64,000 bases of DNA from Nocardioides ferulae (GTDB lineage Bacteria > Actinomycetota > Actinomycetes > Propionibacteriales > Nocardioidaceae): the NCBI RefSeq assembly GCF_003660455.1, contig NZ_QZVR01000009.1, forward strand, positions 1 to 64,000, read 5' to 3'. Position numbers and translations under genes: made by a program. The notes beneath the pieces are model-generated. The model searched no databases and had not been told where the DNA came from. It saw only the letters and a list, made by a program, of their open reading frames with translations. How positions within the stretch are numbered: the first letter of the stretch is position 1; every line of letters begins with the position of its first letter. Shown here piece after piece: positions 23,639-33,062 of this stretch.

Positions 23639-23644
23639 AGTCTA
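23639..23644 (-). promoter_or_regulatory. -10 box of ispH (leaderless)
   Basis: TAGACT on the minus strand, 6 nt before ATG 23632. Confidence 0.55.
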
Positions 23645-23688
23645 GAAGGAGCCCGGTGGGGCGGCGATTCGCCGTCGGCGGCACCGCC

Positions 23689-23694
23689 TACCCT
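23689..23694 (+). promoter_or_regulatory. -10 box of xseA (leaderless)
   Basis: TACCCT ends 7 nt before ATG 23702, in the 69-bp divergent gap with ispH. Confidence 0.5.
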
Positions 23695-23701
23695 CACGTG
23701 C

Positions 23702-24964
23702 ATGGCCCTGGAGACCTCCCCCGAGTCGCCGGCCCCGGTGCGGCAGATCGCCAACGCGATCGCCGGGTGGGTCGACCGGCTGGGTGCCGTCTGGGTCGAA
23801 GGCCAGGTGGCGCAGGTGAACCGGCGGCCGGGCGTCGGCACGGTCTTCATGACGCTGCGCGACGCCGTGGCCGACCTGTCGATCACCGTCACCTGCTCGC
23901 GCACCCTCTTCGACGGGCTGAACCCCCCGCTGGTCGAGGGAGCCAGCGTGGTCGTGCACGCCAAACCCTCCTACTACGCCAACCGCGGCACGCTCTCGCT
24001 CTACGCCCGCGAGATCCGGATGGTCGGCCTGGGCGAGCTGCTGGCCCGCCTCGAGCGACGCCGTCAGCTGCTGGCCGCCGAGGGCCTGTTCGCCGCCGAG
24101 CTCAAACGCCCGCTGCCGTTCCTGCCGACGCGGGTGGGCCTGGTCACCGCCCCGAAGTCGGCGGCGGAGCGCGACGTGCTCGAGAACGCCCGCCGCCGCT
24201 GGCCCGCCGTCGCCTTCGAGGTCGTCTACGCCGCCATGCAGGGCCCTCGCTCGTGCGCCGAGGTGATCGAGGCGCTCGAGCGGCTCGACCGCCACCCCGA
24301 GGTCGACGTGATCGTGGTGGCGCGAGGCGGCGGGTCGGTCGAGGACCTGCTGCCGTTCTCCGACGAGGCGCTGGTCAGGGCGGTCCACCGGGCGCGCACC
24401 CCGGTGGTCTCCGCGATCGGCCACGAGCCCGACTCGCCGCTGCTCGACCTGGTCGCCGACGTGCGCGCCTCCACCCCCACCGACGCCGCCAAGCTCGTCG
24501 TTCCCGACGTCGCCGACGAGCTGCGCGGTGTGGCGGCGTCCCGCGAGCGTCTCCGCTCCTGCCTGGCCGGGTTGCTCGCCCGTGAGCAGGCCGGCCTCGA
24601 CGCGCTGCGCTCCCGTCCGGCGCTCGCCGACCCTCGCTCGCTGCTCGACGCCCGCGGCCAGGAGGTCGGCCTGCTCCGCGACCGGGCCCGCCGCACCCTC
24701 GGCCACGCGCTCGACCGCGCCGCCGACGACATCGGCCACCAGCGCGCGCGGGCGCGGGCGCTGTCACCGCTGGCCACCCTGCAGCGCGGCTACGCGGTGC
24801 TCCAGGACTCCGACGGCCACGTGGTCGGCTCGATCACGCAGGTCGCCGCCCGCCGCAAGGTCAGCGTCCGGGTCGCCGACGGGCGCGTGTTCGCCACCAC
24901 CACCCGGGTCGAGTCGGCCGAGCAGCGACCGAGCCCGAGCACCGAGGAGGAGCCCGATGCCTGA
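23702..24964 (+). CDS. xseA: Exodeoxyribonuclease VII large subunit
   Basis: 420 residues. The N-terminal OB fold (about 15-105) has [10 protein letters not shown] and [19 protein letters not shown]. The catalytic domain has [39 protein letters not shown] and [28 protein letters not shown] coiled-coil region (about 270-370) ends at [10 protein letters not shown], the conserved subunit-binding tail. The enzyme degrades single-stranded DNA. It overlaps xseB by 8 nt. Confidence 0.96.
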   Translation: MALETSPESPAPVRQIANAIAGWVDRLGAVWVEGQVAQVNRRPGVGTVFMTLRDAVADLSITVTCSRTLFDGLNPPLVEGASVVVHAKPSYYANRGTLSLYAREIRMVGLGELLARLERRRQLLAAEGLFAAELKRPLPFLPTRVGLVTAPKSAAERDVLENARRRWPAVAFEVVYAAMQGPRSCAEVIEALERLDRHPEVDVIVVARGGGSVEDLLPFSDEALVRAVHRARTPVVSAIGHEPDSPLLDLVADVRASTPTDAAKLVVPDVADELRGVAASRERLRSCLAGLLAREQAGLDALRSRPALADPRSLLDARGQEVGLLRDRARRTLGHALDRAADDIGHQRARARALSPLATLQRGYAVLQDSDGHVVGSITQVAARRKVSVRVADGRVFATTTRVESAEQRPSPSTEEEPDA

Positions 24965-25196
24965 GACCCCCGCCACCGACAGCGCCCCCGATGCGGAGAC
25001 GCCGTCCTACGAGGCCGCCCGCGAGGAGCTGATCGACGTGGTGCGCCGGCTCGAGACCGGCGGCACCACCCTCGAGGAGTCGCTCGCGCTGTGGGAGCGG
25101 GGAGAGCTGCTCGCCACGATCTGCCAGCGCTGGCTCGACGGCGCCCGGCAGCGTCTGGACCGCGCGATCGACCCCGAGTCCGACTCCGAGGCGTGA
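24957..25196 (+). CDS. xseB: Exodeoxyribonuclease VII small subunit
   Basis: 79 residues. The helix-turn-helix hairpin is [17 protein letters not shown] then [31 protein letters not shown], diagnostic of XseB, which wraps the coiled coil of XseA. The start overlaps the xseA stop, so stoichiometry may be set by translational coupling. Confidence 0.95.
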   Translation: MPETPATDSAPDAETPSYEAAREELIDVVRRLETGGTTLEESLALWERGELLATICQRWLDGARQRLDRAIDPESDSEA

Positions 25197-25200
25197 CCGG

Positions 25201-25758
25201 TCAGCGTGACCCGACGGTGAGCCGCTCCAGCAGGCCGAGCTGCTCGGCCTCCGGCGCGGAGCCGTAGACGATCACGGTCTGACCGGAGCCGGGCAGCTCC
25301 GCCACGAAGCCGTGGTCGCCGCCCTCGTCGGTCCAGTGCTGCCACCTGCCGGCCACCGAGCCGTCGACCTCCACGTCGTCCTCCCGGTCCGCGTGTTCGT
25401 CGACGAGCTCCGCGACCAGGTCTTCGGCGGAGTCGTCGCGCTGCCGGACCCCGACGAACTTCTCGTCCTCGGTCAGCAGGGAGATCCCCCACTCGGGGCG
25501 CTCGCCCTGGCGCAGCAGCACCCGGGTGGCCATCCAGCCCTCGGGCAGGTCACGCGGGTAGACCACGTCGACACCCGCGGCCTGTGCGGCCTCCGCAGCG
25601 GCCAGGTAGTCGTACGGCTCGGGGCGCACCTCGAGCTCCGCACGGAAGGTCGCCCGCCACACGACGAAGGCGAGCACCGCCACCACCGTGACCACCAGCG
25701 CCGCCACCAGGCCGTTGGTGCTGCGCGTGTAGCGCCCCGGCTTGCCCGTCTCACTCAC
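25201..25758 (-). CDS. DUF4245 membrane-anchored protein
   Basis: 185 residues. A cytoplasmic tail of about 15 residues (KPGRYTRSTNG), one membrane helix (LVAALVVTVVAVLAFVVW) and an extracytoplasmic domain containing YPRDLPEGWMATRV and VAGRWQHWTDE, characteristic of actinobacterial DUF4245. Function unknown. GTG 25758 was chosen since the longer frame runs into non-conserved DNA; AAACT, a weak -10, lies nearby. It is convergent with xseB, 4 bp away; this pairing also occurs in mycobacteria. Confidence 0.85.
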   Translation of the reverse strand: MSETGKPGRYTRSTNGLVAALVVTVVAVLAFVVWRATFRAELEVRPEPYDYLAAAEAAQAAGVDVVYPRDLPEGWMATRVLLRQGERPEWGISLLTEDEKFVGVRQRDDSAEDLVAELVDEHADREDDVEVDGSVAGRWQHWTDEGGDHGFVAELPGSGQTVIVYGSAPEAEQLGLLERLTVGSR

Positions 25759-25834
25759 GCGGCCCAGTTTCACAGTTGGCCCGGGCACCTCCGCCAGCAC
25801 CCCCGCCGGCCCTCGTGGGCGACCAGGCACCGAT

Positions 25835-25850
25835 CTCCGCATCCGCGGAG
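25835..25850. promoter_or_regulatory. Inverted repeat upstream of the molybdate operon
   Basis: ctccgc-atcc-gcggag, 6-bp arms, 41 bp before the regulator start. It is a candidate operator for the HTH-Mop protein encoded next. Confidence 0.4.
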
Positions 25851-25891
25851 CATCTGTGGCGAATTCGACGCAGTTGCGGCACACTCTGCGG

Positions 25892-26287
25892 GTGACGACC
25901 TACCGGATCGCGGAGGCAGCCGAGCTGCTGGGCGTCAGCGACGACACGGTACGCCGCTGGGTCGAGGCCGGCCGGCTGCCGGCCGTCGTGGTCGACGGAC
26001 GCACGGGAGTGCCCGGCCCCGACCTGGCCGCGTTCGCCGAGTCGCTGGCGCTCGAGCCCGACCGGGAGCGCACCCGCGCCGCCTCGGTGAGCGCCCGCAA
26101 CCGGCTGGCCGGCATCGTCACCCGGGTGAAGAGGGACGCGGTGATGGCCCAGGTCGAGATGGTCTGCGGCCCCTACCGGATGACGTCGCTGATGAGCGCG
26201 GACGCCGCCGACGAGCTCGGCCTCGAGCCCGGCGTGCGGGCGATCGCCTCGGTGAAGTCGACGAACGTGGTCGTGGAGCGGCCGTGA
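25892..26287 (+). CDS. HTH-Mop molybdate-responsive regulator
   Basis: 131 residues. An excisionase/MerR-type HTH (TYRIAEAAELLGVSDDTVRRWVEAG) is joined to a single molybdopterin/TOBE-like Mop domain (AASVSARNRLAGIVTRVK, then VKSTNVVVER) that binds molybdate. It is the first gene of the modABC operon and overlaps modA (GTGA), so it probably represses or senses for that operon. The GTG start gives the HTH at the usual position. Confidence 0.88.
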   Translation: MTTYRIAEAAELLGVSDDTVRRWVEAGRLPAVVVDGRTGVPGPDLAAFAESLALEPDRERTRAASVSARNRLAGIVTRVKRDAVMAQVEMVCGPYRMTSLMSADAADELGLEPGVRAIASVKSTNVVVERP

Positions 26288-27033
26288 CCCACACCGGCCG
26301 GCGCTCGATCGTCTCGCTCGCCCTCGCACTCACCCTGCCGCTCACCGCGGCCGGCTGCGGTGGCGACGCCGAGCGAGGCACTCTGACCGTGCTGGCAGCG
26401 GCCTCGCTGACCGAGCCGTTCACCGAGCTCGCCGAGCGTTTTGAGGAGCAGCATCCCGACGTCGAGGTGCGACTGGCCTTCGACTCGTCGGCGACGCTGG
26501 CCCAGCAGGTCGTCGAAGGCGCCCCTGCCGACGTGCTGGCCACGGCCGACGGCGCCACGATGCTGACGGCGGCGGAGGCCCTGGACGCCGACCCGCTGGC
26601 GTTCGCGACCAACCACCTGGTCCTCGCCGTGCCGCGCGGGCCCGGACCGGTCGAGGGGGTCGCCGACCTCGCCGACCCGGACGTCTCCTGGGTGGCCTGC
26701 GTGCCGACCGCCCCCTGCGGCCGGGTCGCGGCGACGCTGCTCGAGCAGGGCCTGATCGCCGGTGAGCCGGTCAGCCTCGAGGTGGACGTGAAGGCGGTCC
26801 TGGCCCGGGTCGTGGACGGCGAGGCGGACGCCGGCCTGGTCTATGCCAGCGACGTGGTCACCGCCGGCGACTCCGTGCGGGCGCTGCCGCTGCCGGGTGC
26901 GGCGGACGAGCGCACCGTCCCGTCGGTCCTGGCCCTGCCCGGGGCACCCGGCTCGGCCCAGGACTTCGTCGACCTGCTGCTCTCGCGCGAGGGGCAGGAC
27001 GTGCTGCGCGCCGCCGGCTTCGGGCCGATCTGA
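26284..27033 (+). CDS. modA: Molybdate-binding lipoprotein ModA
   Basis: 249 residues. A lipoprotein signal peptide ends in LTAAGCGG (lipidated Cys about 23). The mature part has TVLAAASLTEPFTELAERFE and LAFDSSATLAQQVVEGAPADVLATAD, the two oxyanion-binding stretches of ModA. The substrate could also be tungstate. GTG 26284 overlaps the regulator stop and its TGA overlaps the modB ATG. Confidence 0.93.
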   Translation: MTHTGRRSIVSLALALTLPLTAAGCGGDAERGTLTVLAAASLTEPFTELAERFEEQHPDVEVRLAFDSSATLAQQVVEGAPADVLATADGATMLTAAEALDADPLAFATNHLVLAVPRGPGPVEGVADLADPDVSWVACVPTAPCGRVAATLLEQGLIAGEPVSLEVDVKAVLARVVDGEADAGLVYASDVVTAGDSVRALPLPGAADERTVPSVLALPGAPGSAQDFVDLLLSREGQDVLRAAGFGPI

Positions 27034-27845
27034 TGCCGACCGCCGTCCGCGCCCCCTCCCCCGGCCGGCCGCCGCTGGTGCTGCTGGTGCCGGCCCTCGT
27101 CGCGGCCACGCTGCTCGTGCTGCCTCTGGTCGCCCTGCTGCTCGACACCCCGTGGCGCGGCCTCCTCGGCCAGCTCACGGAGCCGGCGGTGCGACAAGCG
27201 CTGTGGCTCTCCGCGCTCACCTCGCTGGCCACCGTGGCCGGCTGCCTGGTGCTCGGCACCCCGCTGGCCTGGCTCCTGGCTCGCGTCGAGTTCCGCGGAC
27301 GGGCCCTGCTGCGGGCGGTGGTGACCGTGCCGCTGGTGCTGCCGCCGGTGGTGGCCGGTGTCGCCCTGCTGACCGCGTTCGGGCGCGCCGGGCTGGTCGG
27401 CGAACCCCTCCGGGAGGCGTTCGGCGTCACCGTCCCCTACACGACGCTGGCGGTGGTGCTCGCCCACACGTTCGTGTCGATGCCGTTCTACGTGCTGGCG
27501 GTCGAGGGCGCGATGCGCACCGCCGGGGGCCGGTACGACGACGTCGCGGCCACGCTGGGCGCCGACCGGTGGACGACGTTCCGCCGGGTGACGCTGCCGC
27601 TGGCGCTGCCCGGGGTGGTCTCGGGCGCGGTCCTGGCCTGGGCCCGCTCCCTCGGCGAGTTCGGGGCGACCATCACCTTCGCCGGCAACTACCCGGGCAC
27701 GACGCAGACGATGCCGTCGCTGATCTACAGCACCCTCCAGGGCGACCCGGAGCTGGCCCGGACGCTGAGCATCGTGCTGCTGGCCGTCTCGGTGGTGGTC
27801 ATCGGCGCGCTGCGGGGCCGGTGGCTGGTCGGAGCGGGCCGATGA
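27033..27845 (+). CDS. modB: Molybdate ABC transporter permease ModB
   Basis: 270 residues with about six membrane helices. The EAA-type cytoplasmic loop DDVAATLGADRWTTFRRVTLPLALPG contacts ModC. The helix LLVPALVAATLLVLPLVALLL starts the protein. The ATG shares a base with the modA stop, and the gene overlaps modC by 4 nt. Confidence 0.93.
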   Translation: MPTAVRAPSPGRPPLVLLVPALVAATLLVLPLVALLLDTPWRGLLGQLTEPAVRQALWLSALTSLATVAGCLVLGTPLAWLLARVEFRGRALLRAVVTVPLVLPPVVAGVALLTAFGRAGLVGEPLREAFGVTVPYTTLAVVLAHTFVSMPFYVLAVEGAMRTAGGRYDDVAATLGADRWTTFRRVTLPLALPGVVSGAVLAWARSLGEFGATITFAGNYPGTTQTMPSLIYSTLQGDPELARTLSIVLLAVSVVVIGALRGRWLVGAGR

Positions 27846-28816
27846 GCCCCGGCCTGCGCGCCCGCGTCGAGGTGCCCGGCCGCCTGGTCGCCGAGCTCGA
27901 GGCCGCCCCGGGCAGCGTCACCGCGGTGATCGGCCCCAACGGCGCCGGCAAGAGCACACTGCTGGCGGCGCTGGCCGGCCTGGTGGGGGTCCGCGGCACC
28001 GTGGAGATGGGTGGCGAGAGCTGGACCGACCCGCCTCGGCCGGTGCGCCGGCGCCGGGTCGGCATGGTCTTCCAGGACCAGGCGCTGTTCCCGCATCTCG
28101 ATGCCCTCGACAACGTGGCCTTCGGGCTGCGCAGCCGAGGGCTCCCGCGCCGTGCGGCAGCCGCGCGGGCCAGACCCTGGCTGGACCGGCTCGGCGTCGG
28201 CGACCTCGCCGGCCGCCGCCCCGCCGAGCTCTCCGGCGGCCAGGCCCAACGCGTCGCCATCGCCCGGGCGCTGGCGTCCGACCCGGTCCTGCTGCTGCTC
28301 GACGAGCCGTTCGCGGGGCTCGACGTCGGCGTCGCCAGCAGCCTACGGGTGGAGCTGGCCCGCCACCTCTCGTCGTACGCCGGGGTCACCCTGCTGGTCA
28401 CCCACGACGCCCTGGACGCCTTGACGCTGGCCGACCAGGTGCTGGTGCTCGACGAGGGCCGGGTCGCTCAGCTGGGCGAGCCGCACGAGGTCGCGGCGCG
28501 ACCGCGCACCCCGCACGTGGCACGGCTGGTCGGCCTGAACGTGCTGCGCGACGGCGACCGGTTCCGCGCGTTCCGGCCGAGCGCGGTGACGGTGTCGCTG
28601 CAGCAGCCGGCCGGGTCGGCACGGCACCGGTGGCACGGCACACTGCGCGGGATGGCCCGCCACGGCGATGCCGTGCGCCTCGAGGTCGCCACCGGCGCCG
28701 GGGGGCCGGGCCTGCTCGCCGACGTGACCCCCGCCGCGGCCGCCGACCTCGCACTCGAGCCGGGTCGCGAGGTGTGGCTCTCGGTCAAGGAGACCGCCGT
28801 CCAGGGCTACGAGTGA
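27842..28816 (+). CDS. modC: Molybdate ABC transporter ATPase ModC
   Basis: 324 residues. Walker A GPNGAGKST, Q-loop FQDQALFPHL, signature LSGGQAQR, Walker B LLLLDEPF, and switch His in VTHDALDAL. A C-terminal TOBE/Mop-like regulatory domain (about 235-324) ends SVKETAV. It powers molybdate import with ModA and ModB. The N-terminus is short, starting directly at the first strand. The stop lies within an inverted repeat before glpX. Confidence 0.93.
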   Translation: MSPGLRARVEVPGRLVAELEAAPGSVTAVIGPNGAGKSTLLAALAGLVGVRGTVEMGGESWTDPPRPVRRRRVGMVFQDQALFPHLDALDNVAFGLRSRGLPRRAAAARARPWLDRLGVGDLAGRRPAELSGGQAQRVAIARALASDPVLLLLDEPFAGLDVGVASSLRVELARHLSSYAGVTLLVTHDALDALTLADQVLVLDEGRVAQLGEPHEVAARPRTPHVARLVGLNVLRDGDRFRAFRPSAVTVSLQQPAGSARHRWHGTLRGMARHGDAVRLEVATGAGGPGLLADVTPAAAADLALEPGREVWLSVKETAVQGYE

Positions 28817-28831
28817 CCTCGGTCACGAGGT
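28813..28831. promoter_or_regulatory. Overlapping inverted repeats between modC and glpX
   Basis: gtgacc-tc-ggtcac (28813-28826) and acctcg-gtca-cgaggt (28816-28831) overlap at the modC stop. They could be an operator for glpX, just upstream of its -10 box, or a short terminator. Confidence 0.4.
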
Positions 28832-28842
28832 GTGACCCCGGC

Positions 28843-28848
28843 TACCAT
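28843..28848 (+). promoter_or_regulatory. -10 box of glpX (leaderless)
   Basis: TACCAT ends 7 nt before ATG 28856. Confidence 0.5.
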
Positions 28849-28855
28849 GCGCCCC

Positions 28856-29902
28856 ATGAGCCAGACCCCTGAGCCGGAGTCCGTCCACCCCGAGGCCGTC
28901 GACGTCGGGCCCGAGCGGCCCGACCGCAACCTCGCCCTGGAGCTGGTCCGGGTGACCGAGGCCGCCGCGATGGCCGCCGGCCGCTGGGTCGGCCGCGGCG
29001 ACAAGAACGGCGCCGACGGGGTCGCGGTCAACGCGATGCGGGTGATGATCTCCACGATCGGCATGCAGGGCACCGTCGTCATCGGCGAGGGCGAGAAGGA
29101 CAACGCGCCGATGCTCTACAACGGCGAGCGAGTCGGTGACGGCAGCGGACCGGAGTGCGACGTCGCGGTCGACCCGATCGACGGCACGACGCTCACCGCC
29201 AAGGGCATGAGCAACGCGGTGTCGGTGCTCGCGGTGTCTCCTCGCGGGTCGATGTTCGACCCGTCGGCGGTCTTCTACATGGAGAAGCTGGTCACCGGCC
29301 CCGAGGCCGCCGGGGTGGTCGACATCCGCTACCCCGTCGCCGAGAACATCCACCAGGTCGCCAAGGCCAAGGGCTCCCAGCCCGAGGACGTCACCGTGGT
29401 GCTCCTCGACCGGCCCCGGCACGCCCAGCTGGTCGAGGAGATCCGGGCCACCGGCGCGCGCATCAAGTTCATCACCGACGGCGACGTCGCGGGCGCGATC
29501 ATGGCCGCCCGGCCCGACACCGGCATCGACCTGCTGCTCGGCGTCGGCGGCACCCCGGAGGGCATCATCGCCGCCTGCGCGATGAAGTGCGTCGGCGGCA
29601 CCATCCAGGGCCGGCTCTGGCCCCAGGACGACGACGAGCGGCAGCGGGCCCTCGACGCCGGCCACGACCTCGGTGACGACGCGATCCTGACCACCGACCA
29701 GCTGGTCACCGGCGACGACTGCTTCTTCGTCGCCACCGGGATCACCGACGGCGAACTGCTGCGCGGGGTGCGCTACCGCGCCGGCGGGGCGACCACCCAC
29801 TCGCTGGTGATGCGCTCGCGCAGCGGCACGGTGCGCTCGATCACCTCCGAGCACCGGCTGGGCAAGCTACGCGGATACTCCGCGATCGACTTCGAGCACT
29901 GA
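28856..29902 (+). CDS. glpX: Class II fructose-1,6-bisphosphatase
   Basis: 348 residues. GlpX motifs are [24 protein letters not shown] (Asp ligand), [13 protein letters not shown] (E-G-E-K-D), [16 protein letters not shown] (metal-binding D-P-I-D-G-T) and [14 protein letters not shown]. It is the gluconeogenic FBPase of actinobacteria. ATG 28856 was chosen over GTG 28832 and ATG 28847 because it follows the TACCAT box. Its last 36 nt overlap the 3' end of the convergent hydrolase gene. Confidence 0.96.
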   Translation: MSQTPEPESVHPEAVDVGPERPDRNLALELVRVTEAAAMAAGRWVGRGDKNGADGVAVNAMRVMISTIGMQGTVVIGEGEKDNAPMLYNGERVGDGSGPECDVAVDPIDGTTLTAKGMSNAVSVLAVSPRGSMFDPSAVFYMEKLVTGPEAAGVVDIRYPVAENIHQVAKAKGSQPEDVTVVLLDRPRHAQLVEEIRATGARIKFITDGDVAGAIMAARPDTGIDLLLGVGGTPEGIIAACAMKCVGGTIQGRLWPQDDDERQRALDAGHDLGDDAILTTDQLVTGDDCFFVATGITDGELLRGVRYRAGGATTHSLVMRSRSGTVRSITSEHRLGKLRGYSAIDFEH

Positions 29903-30712
29903 GCCGGCGCGCGCCGCGCTCCAGGCGCGCAGCCGCTCGGCCACCAGGTCGATGACGTGGGGGTCGACCGCCATGCCGACGTGGGAGGCGCTCACCTCGA
30001 CCGCCTCGGCGGTCGGGTCGATGCAGGCGCGCCAATCGACGATGCCGTCGCGCTGGGAGTAGATCGTGGTGAAGTCGATGCCGGCTGGGACCGGCATCCG
30101 CGACTCCTCGAAGCTCTGCCGCGCACAGTGGCCACCGACGCACTCCTCGGCCATCAGGCCGGGCACGCCGGCTCGGCTCAGCCGCACCAGCACGCCCACG
30201 CTGCGCGAGAGCAGGCCGTGGTGGGCGCCGGGCGCGAGCATCGGGCTGCCGAGCGTGACCACGCCGGAGACCAGGTCGGGACGGCGCACCGCGATGCCCC
30301 GCGCGAGCATGCCGCCCAGGGAGTGGCCGACGATCTGCACCCGGCTCTCCCGGCGCAGGGCCAGGGACTCGAGCCGCTCCTCGAGCTGGGCGGCCGCGTC
30401 GAGGGTGCAGCCGACGTTGGCGTGGATGTGCGAGCGGTAGGTGCGCAGGCCGCGGCGCCGCAGCGAGCGGGACATCAGCGCCAGCGTGCCGTCACCGGCC
30501 ATGAACCCCGGCACCAGCAGCACCGGGTCGGGCACGCGGTCGCCGGTGCGCAGGGCGTACGGCGTGGCGCGGCGCTCGCGTCGCTCGCCCCACGATCGCC
30601 GGGCGTAGCGCCCCGCCTCGAACACGAGGCTGCCCTCCCGCAGCAGCGCGGCGGCTGCCGGCGGGGAGAACCCGTCGGGGAGGAGGAACGGCGCGAGTGT
30701 GCTCGAGGTCAC
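29867..30712 (-). CDS. Alpha/beta-hydrolase, lipase/esterase type
   Basis: 281 residues. [23 protein letters not shown] is the oxyanion-hole region; [19 protein letters not shown] has the nucleophile Ser; SQRDGIVDW has the acid Asp and SASHVGMAV the His. The pattern resembles actinobacterial lipases with a PGFMAGD opening; no signal peptide is visible. The gene ends with a TAG inside the glpX 3' end, so the two mRNAs would be complementary for at least 36 nt. Confidence 0.85.
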   Translation of the reverse strand: MTSSTLAPFLLPDGFSPPAAAALLREGSLVFEAGRYARRSWGERRERRATPYALRTGDRVPDPVLLVPGFMAGDGTLALMSRSLRRRGLRTYRSHIHANVGCTLDAAAQLEERLESLALRRESRVQIVGHSLGGMLARGIAVRRPDLVSGVVTLGSPMLAPGAHHGLLSRSVGVLVRLSRAGVPGLMAEECVGGHCARQSFEESRMPVPAGIDFTTIYSQRDGIVDWRACIDPTAEAVEVSASHVGMAVDPHVIDLVAERLRAWSAARAGSVLEVDRGVSA

Positions 30713-30785
30713 ACCCGGGACCGTACCCGCGAACCGGGACCGTCACACGCGAACACCCGTAAAAGGTTCAATCGGAAACCGAATT

Positions 30786-30804
30786 GTGACAGTGGCGGTG
30801 TCAC
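30786..30804. promoter_or_regulatory. Inverted repeat between divergent hydrolase genes
   Basis: gtgaca-N7-tgtcac in the 123-bp gap between the two divergent alpha/beta-hydrolase genes. A second imperfect palindrome, caatcggaaaccgaattg, lies about 20 bp to its left. Either could be an operator. Confidence 0.4.
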
Positions 30805-30835
30805 GGTCGGCGCGGCGGTGCGGTTCACTGGGACC

Positions 30836-31759
30836 ATGAGCGCCGAGCCGAACCCCCTGCCCGTTGCCGCCTCCCGGGAGCTGTTCGCACCGGTCGGCCG
30901 GGGCGTGGAGCTGTGCTACCAGACCTTCGGCGATCCCGACGGCGACCCGCTGCTGCTGGTGATGGGGCTCGGCGGGCCGATGACCTGGTGGGACGCCGAG
31001 CTGTGCGAGATCCTGGCCCGCCGCGGGTTCTTCGTGGTCCGCTACGACAACCGCGACACCGGCCGCTCCTCGCGGATCCCCGGGCGGGTCACCCGGGCCA
31101 CCCTGGTGCGCGCGGCCGCCGGCGGCCGGGTGCGGGCGCCGTACTCCATCACCGACCTGGCCGACGACGCGGTCGGCCTGCTCGACCACCTGGGCCTCGA
31201 CTCCGCCCACGTGGCAGGGGTGTCGATGGGCGGCATGATCGTGCAGACGATGGCGATCGAGCACCCCGACCGGGTCCGCTCGCTGACCAGCATCATGTCC
31301 ACCACCGGCAAGCGCACGGTGGGCTGGCAGCACCCGACGCTGCTGCCGGTGCTCCTCGGTGGCCGCGGTCCCTCCCGGGATGCCTACGTCGCCCAGAGCA
31401 AGCGGGTGTGGCGGCTGATCGGCTCGCCCGGCTATCCGCTCGACGACGCGGCGCTCGAGAGCCGGGCCGCCGAGACCTACGACCGCGGCGTCAGCGCCAG
31501 CGGCGTGCTGCGCCAGATGGTCGCGGTGCTCACCCAGCCCGACCGGGGTGCGCGGCTGCGGAGCCTGCGGGTGCCGTCGCTGGTGGTGCACGGCCTCGCC
31601 GACAAGATGGTGCACGCCTCCGGCGGTCGGGCCACGGCCGCCGCGATCCGCGGCGCCGAGCTGGTGCTGATCGAGGGGATGGGACACGACCTCCCGCCCG
31701 CCCTGTTCGAGGACCTGGCCGACGCGATCCGGCGCACCGCGGACCGCGCCCGGACGTGA
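30836..31759 (+). CDS. Alpha/beta-hydrolase
   Basis: 307 residues. Fold motifs: LLLVMGLGGPMTWWD (oxyanion region), VRYDNRDTGRSSR, HVAGVSMGGMIVQTMA (nucleophile Ser), PSLVVHGLADKMV (Asp) and GMGHDLPPAL (His). RYDNRDTGRS with GLGG is typical of the haloperoxidase/EstC-like group common in actinobacteria; the substrate is unknown. It is divergent from the other hydrolase and ends in a strong bidirectional terminator. Confidence 0.88.
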   Translation: MSAEPNPLPVAASRELFAPVGRGVELCYQTFGDPDGDPLLLVMGLGGPMTWWDAELCEILARRGFFVVRYDNRDTGRSSRIPGRVTRATLVRAAAGGRVRAPYSITDLADDAVGLLDHLGLDSAHVAGVSMGGMIVQTMAIEHPDRVRSLTSIMSTTGKRTVGWQHPTLLPVLLGGRGPSRDAYVAQSKRVWRLIGSPGYPLDDAALESRAAETYDRGVSASGVLRQMVAVLTQPDRGARLRSLRVPSLVVHGLADKMVHASGGRATAAAIRGAELVLIEGMGHDLPPALFEDLADAIRRTADRART

Positions 31760-31774
31760 CCCGGATGTGAGAAC

Positions 31775-31800
31775 AGGGCGGTGACCGTGGTCACCGCCCT
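31775..31800. terminator. Bidirectional hairpin terminator
   Basis: Perfect 12-bp arms agggcggtgacc and ggtcaccgccct separated by 2 nt, between the convergent hydrolase and ATPase genes. Confidence 0.85.
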
Positions 31801-31814
31801 GCCTCACTCACCGT

Positions 31815-32897
31815 TCAGTCGCTAAGCCGCTCGCCCGTCGCGGTGTCGAACACGTGCACGTTGCTCGGGTCGGTCGTGACGTAGACCGTCTCGCCCTTCT
31901 GCGGGTGGTGGCGGCCGCTGGTGCGGATGATCAGGTTGGCCGGCGTGCCCTCCACACCGCTGGTGCCGTAGACGAACGCGTCGGCACCGGTGTCCTCGAC
32001 GACGGTGACCTGCACCGGCAGGCCCCCCTCGCCGTCACCGACGATGCGCCACGCCTCGGGCCGCACACCCACGGTGATGTTGCCCTGCATCCGCTTCGAC
32101 GCGGTCGGGTCGACCGGCACGTGGTAGCCGCCGATCTTGGCCTGGCCCTGGTCGGCCACCGCCTCGAGCAGGTTCATCTGCGGGCTGCCGATGAACCCGG
32201 CCACGAACAGGTTGACCGGCTTGTCGTAGAGCTTCAGCGGGGTGTCGACCTGCTGCAGCACGCCGTCGAGCATGACCGCGACCCGGTCGCCCATCGTCAT
32301 CGCCTCGACCTGGTCGTGGGTGACGTAGACGGTGGTGACGCCGAGGTCGGACTGGAGCTTGGCGATGTCGGTGCGGGTCTGCACGCGCATCTTCGCGTCG
32401 AGGTTCGACAGCGGCTCGTCCATACAGAACACCTGCGGCTGGCGCACGATCGCGCGACCCATGGCGACCCGCTGGCGCTGACCACCGGAGAGCGCCTTGG
32501 GCTTGCGCTCGAGGTAGTCGGTGAGGCCGAGCAGCTTCGCCGCCTCCTGGACGCGCTTCTTGCGCTCATCCACGGGCACCTTCGCCATCTTCAGCGCGAA
32601 GCCCATGTTGTCGGCGACGCTCATGTGCGGGTAGAGCGCGTAGTTCTGGAACACCATCGCGATGTCGCGGTCCTTGGGCGGGGTGTTCGTGATGTCGCGG
32701 TCGCCGATGAAGATCTTCCCGGCGTTGACCTCCTCCAGCCCGGCGAGCATCCGCAGGGTGGTGGACTTTCCGCATCCGGACGGTCCGACGAGGACCATGA
32801 ACTCGCCGTCCCGGATCTCGAGGTCCATGCCTGGAACCGTCGGGGCGTCGTTGCCCGGGTACCAGCGCTGTGCCTTCTCGAAGGTGACTGTGGCCAT
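31815..32897 (-). CDS. Sugar ABC transporter ATPase, MsiK/UgpC type
   Basis: 360 residues. Walker A GPSGCGKST, Q-loop FQNYALYPHM, signature LSGGQRQR, Walker B CMDEPLSNLDAK and THDQVEAMTMGDR, followed by a C-terminal MalK-like regulatory domain (about 240-360, with ITVGVRPEAW). It is the type of multitasking ATPase (MsiK) that can energise several sugar importers. It is divergent from the LpqY-like operon, which has its own ATPase. The ATG has a ggaggga-like RBS. Confidence 0.9.
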   Translation of the reverse strand: MATVTFEKAQRWYPGNDAPTVPGMDLEIRDGEFMVLVGPSGCGKSTTLRMLAGLEEVNAGKIFIGDRDITNTPPKDRDIAMVFQNYALYPHMSVADNMGFALKMAKVPVDERKKRVQEAAKLLGLTDYLERKPKALSGGQRQRVAMGRAIVRQPQVFCMDEPLSNLDAKMRVQTRTDIAKLQSDLGVTTVYVTHDQVEAMTMGDRVAVMLDGVLQQVDTPLKLYDKPVNLFVAGFIGSPQMNLLEAVADQGQAKIGGYHVPVDPTASKRMQGNITVGVRPEAWRIVGDGEGGLPVQVTVVEDTGADAFVYGTSGVEGTPANLIIRTSGRHHPQKGETVYVTTDPSNVHVFDTATGERLSD

Positions 32898-32996
32898 GCT
32901 GACGTGCTCCCTCCACCGGCAGGTACGTGCCGGACGATCCGTCGTGAAGTGATTGCCGCCACCCTAGCCCTCCTCGCCGCGGCCGGTGGGAGCAAT

Positions 32997-33008
32997 GGGT
33001 TTGAACCC
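32997..33008. promoter_or_regulatory. Candidate operator GGGTT-TG-AACCC
   Basis: A 12-bp palindrome in the 165-bp gap between the divergent MsiK-type ATPase and the sugar-binding lipoprotein. Its TTGAAC could also serve as a -35 for the rightward operon. Confidence 0.4.
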
Positions 33009-33062
33009 GTCACGTTCGGGACACAGATGCGTCACACCGTCGATGACGACAGGGGGCAGGTC

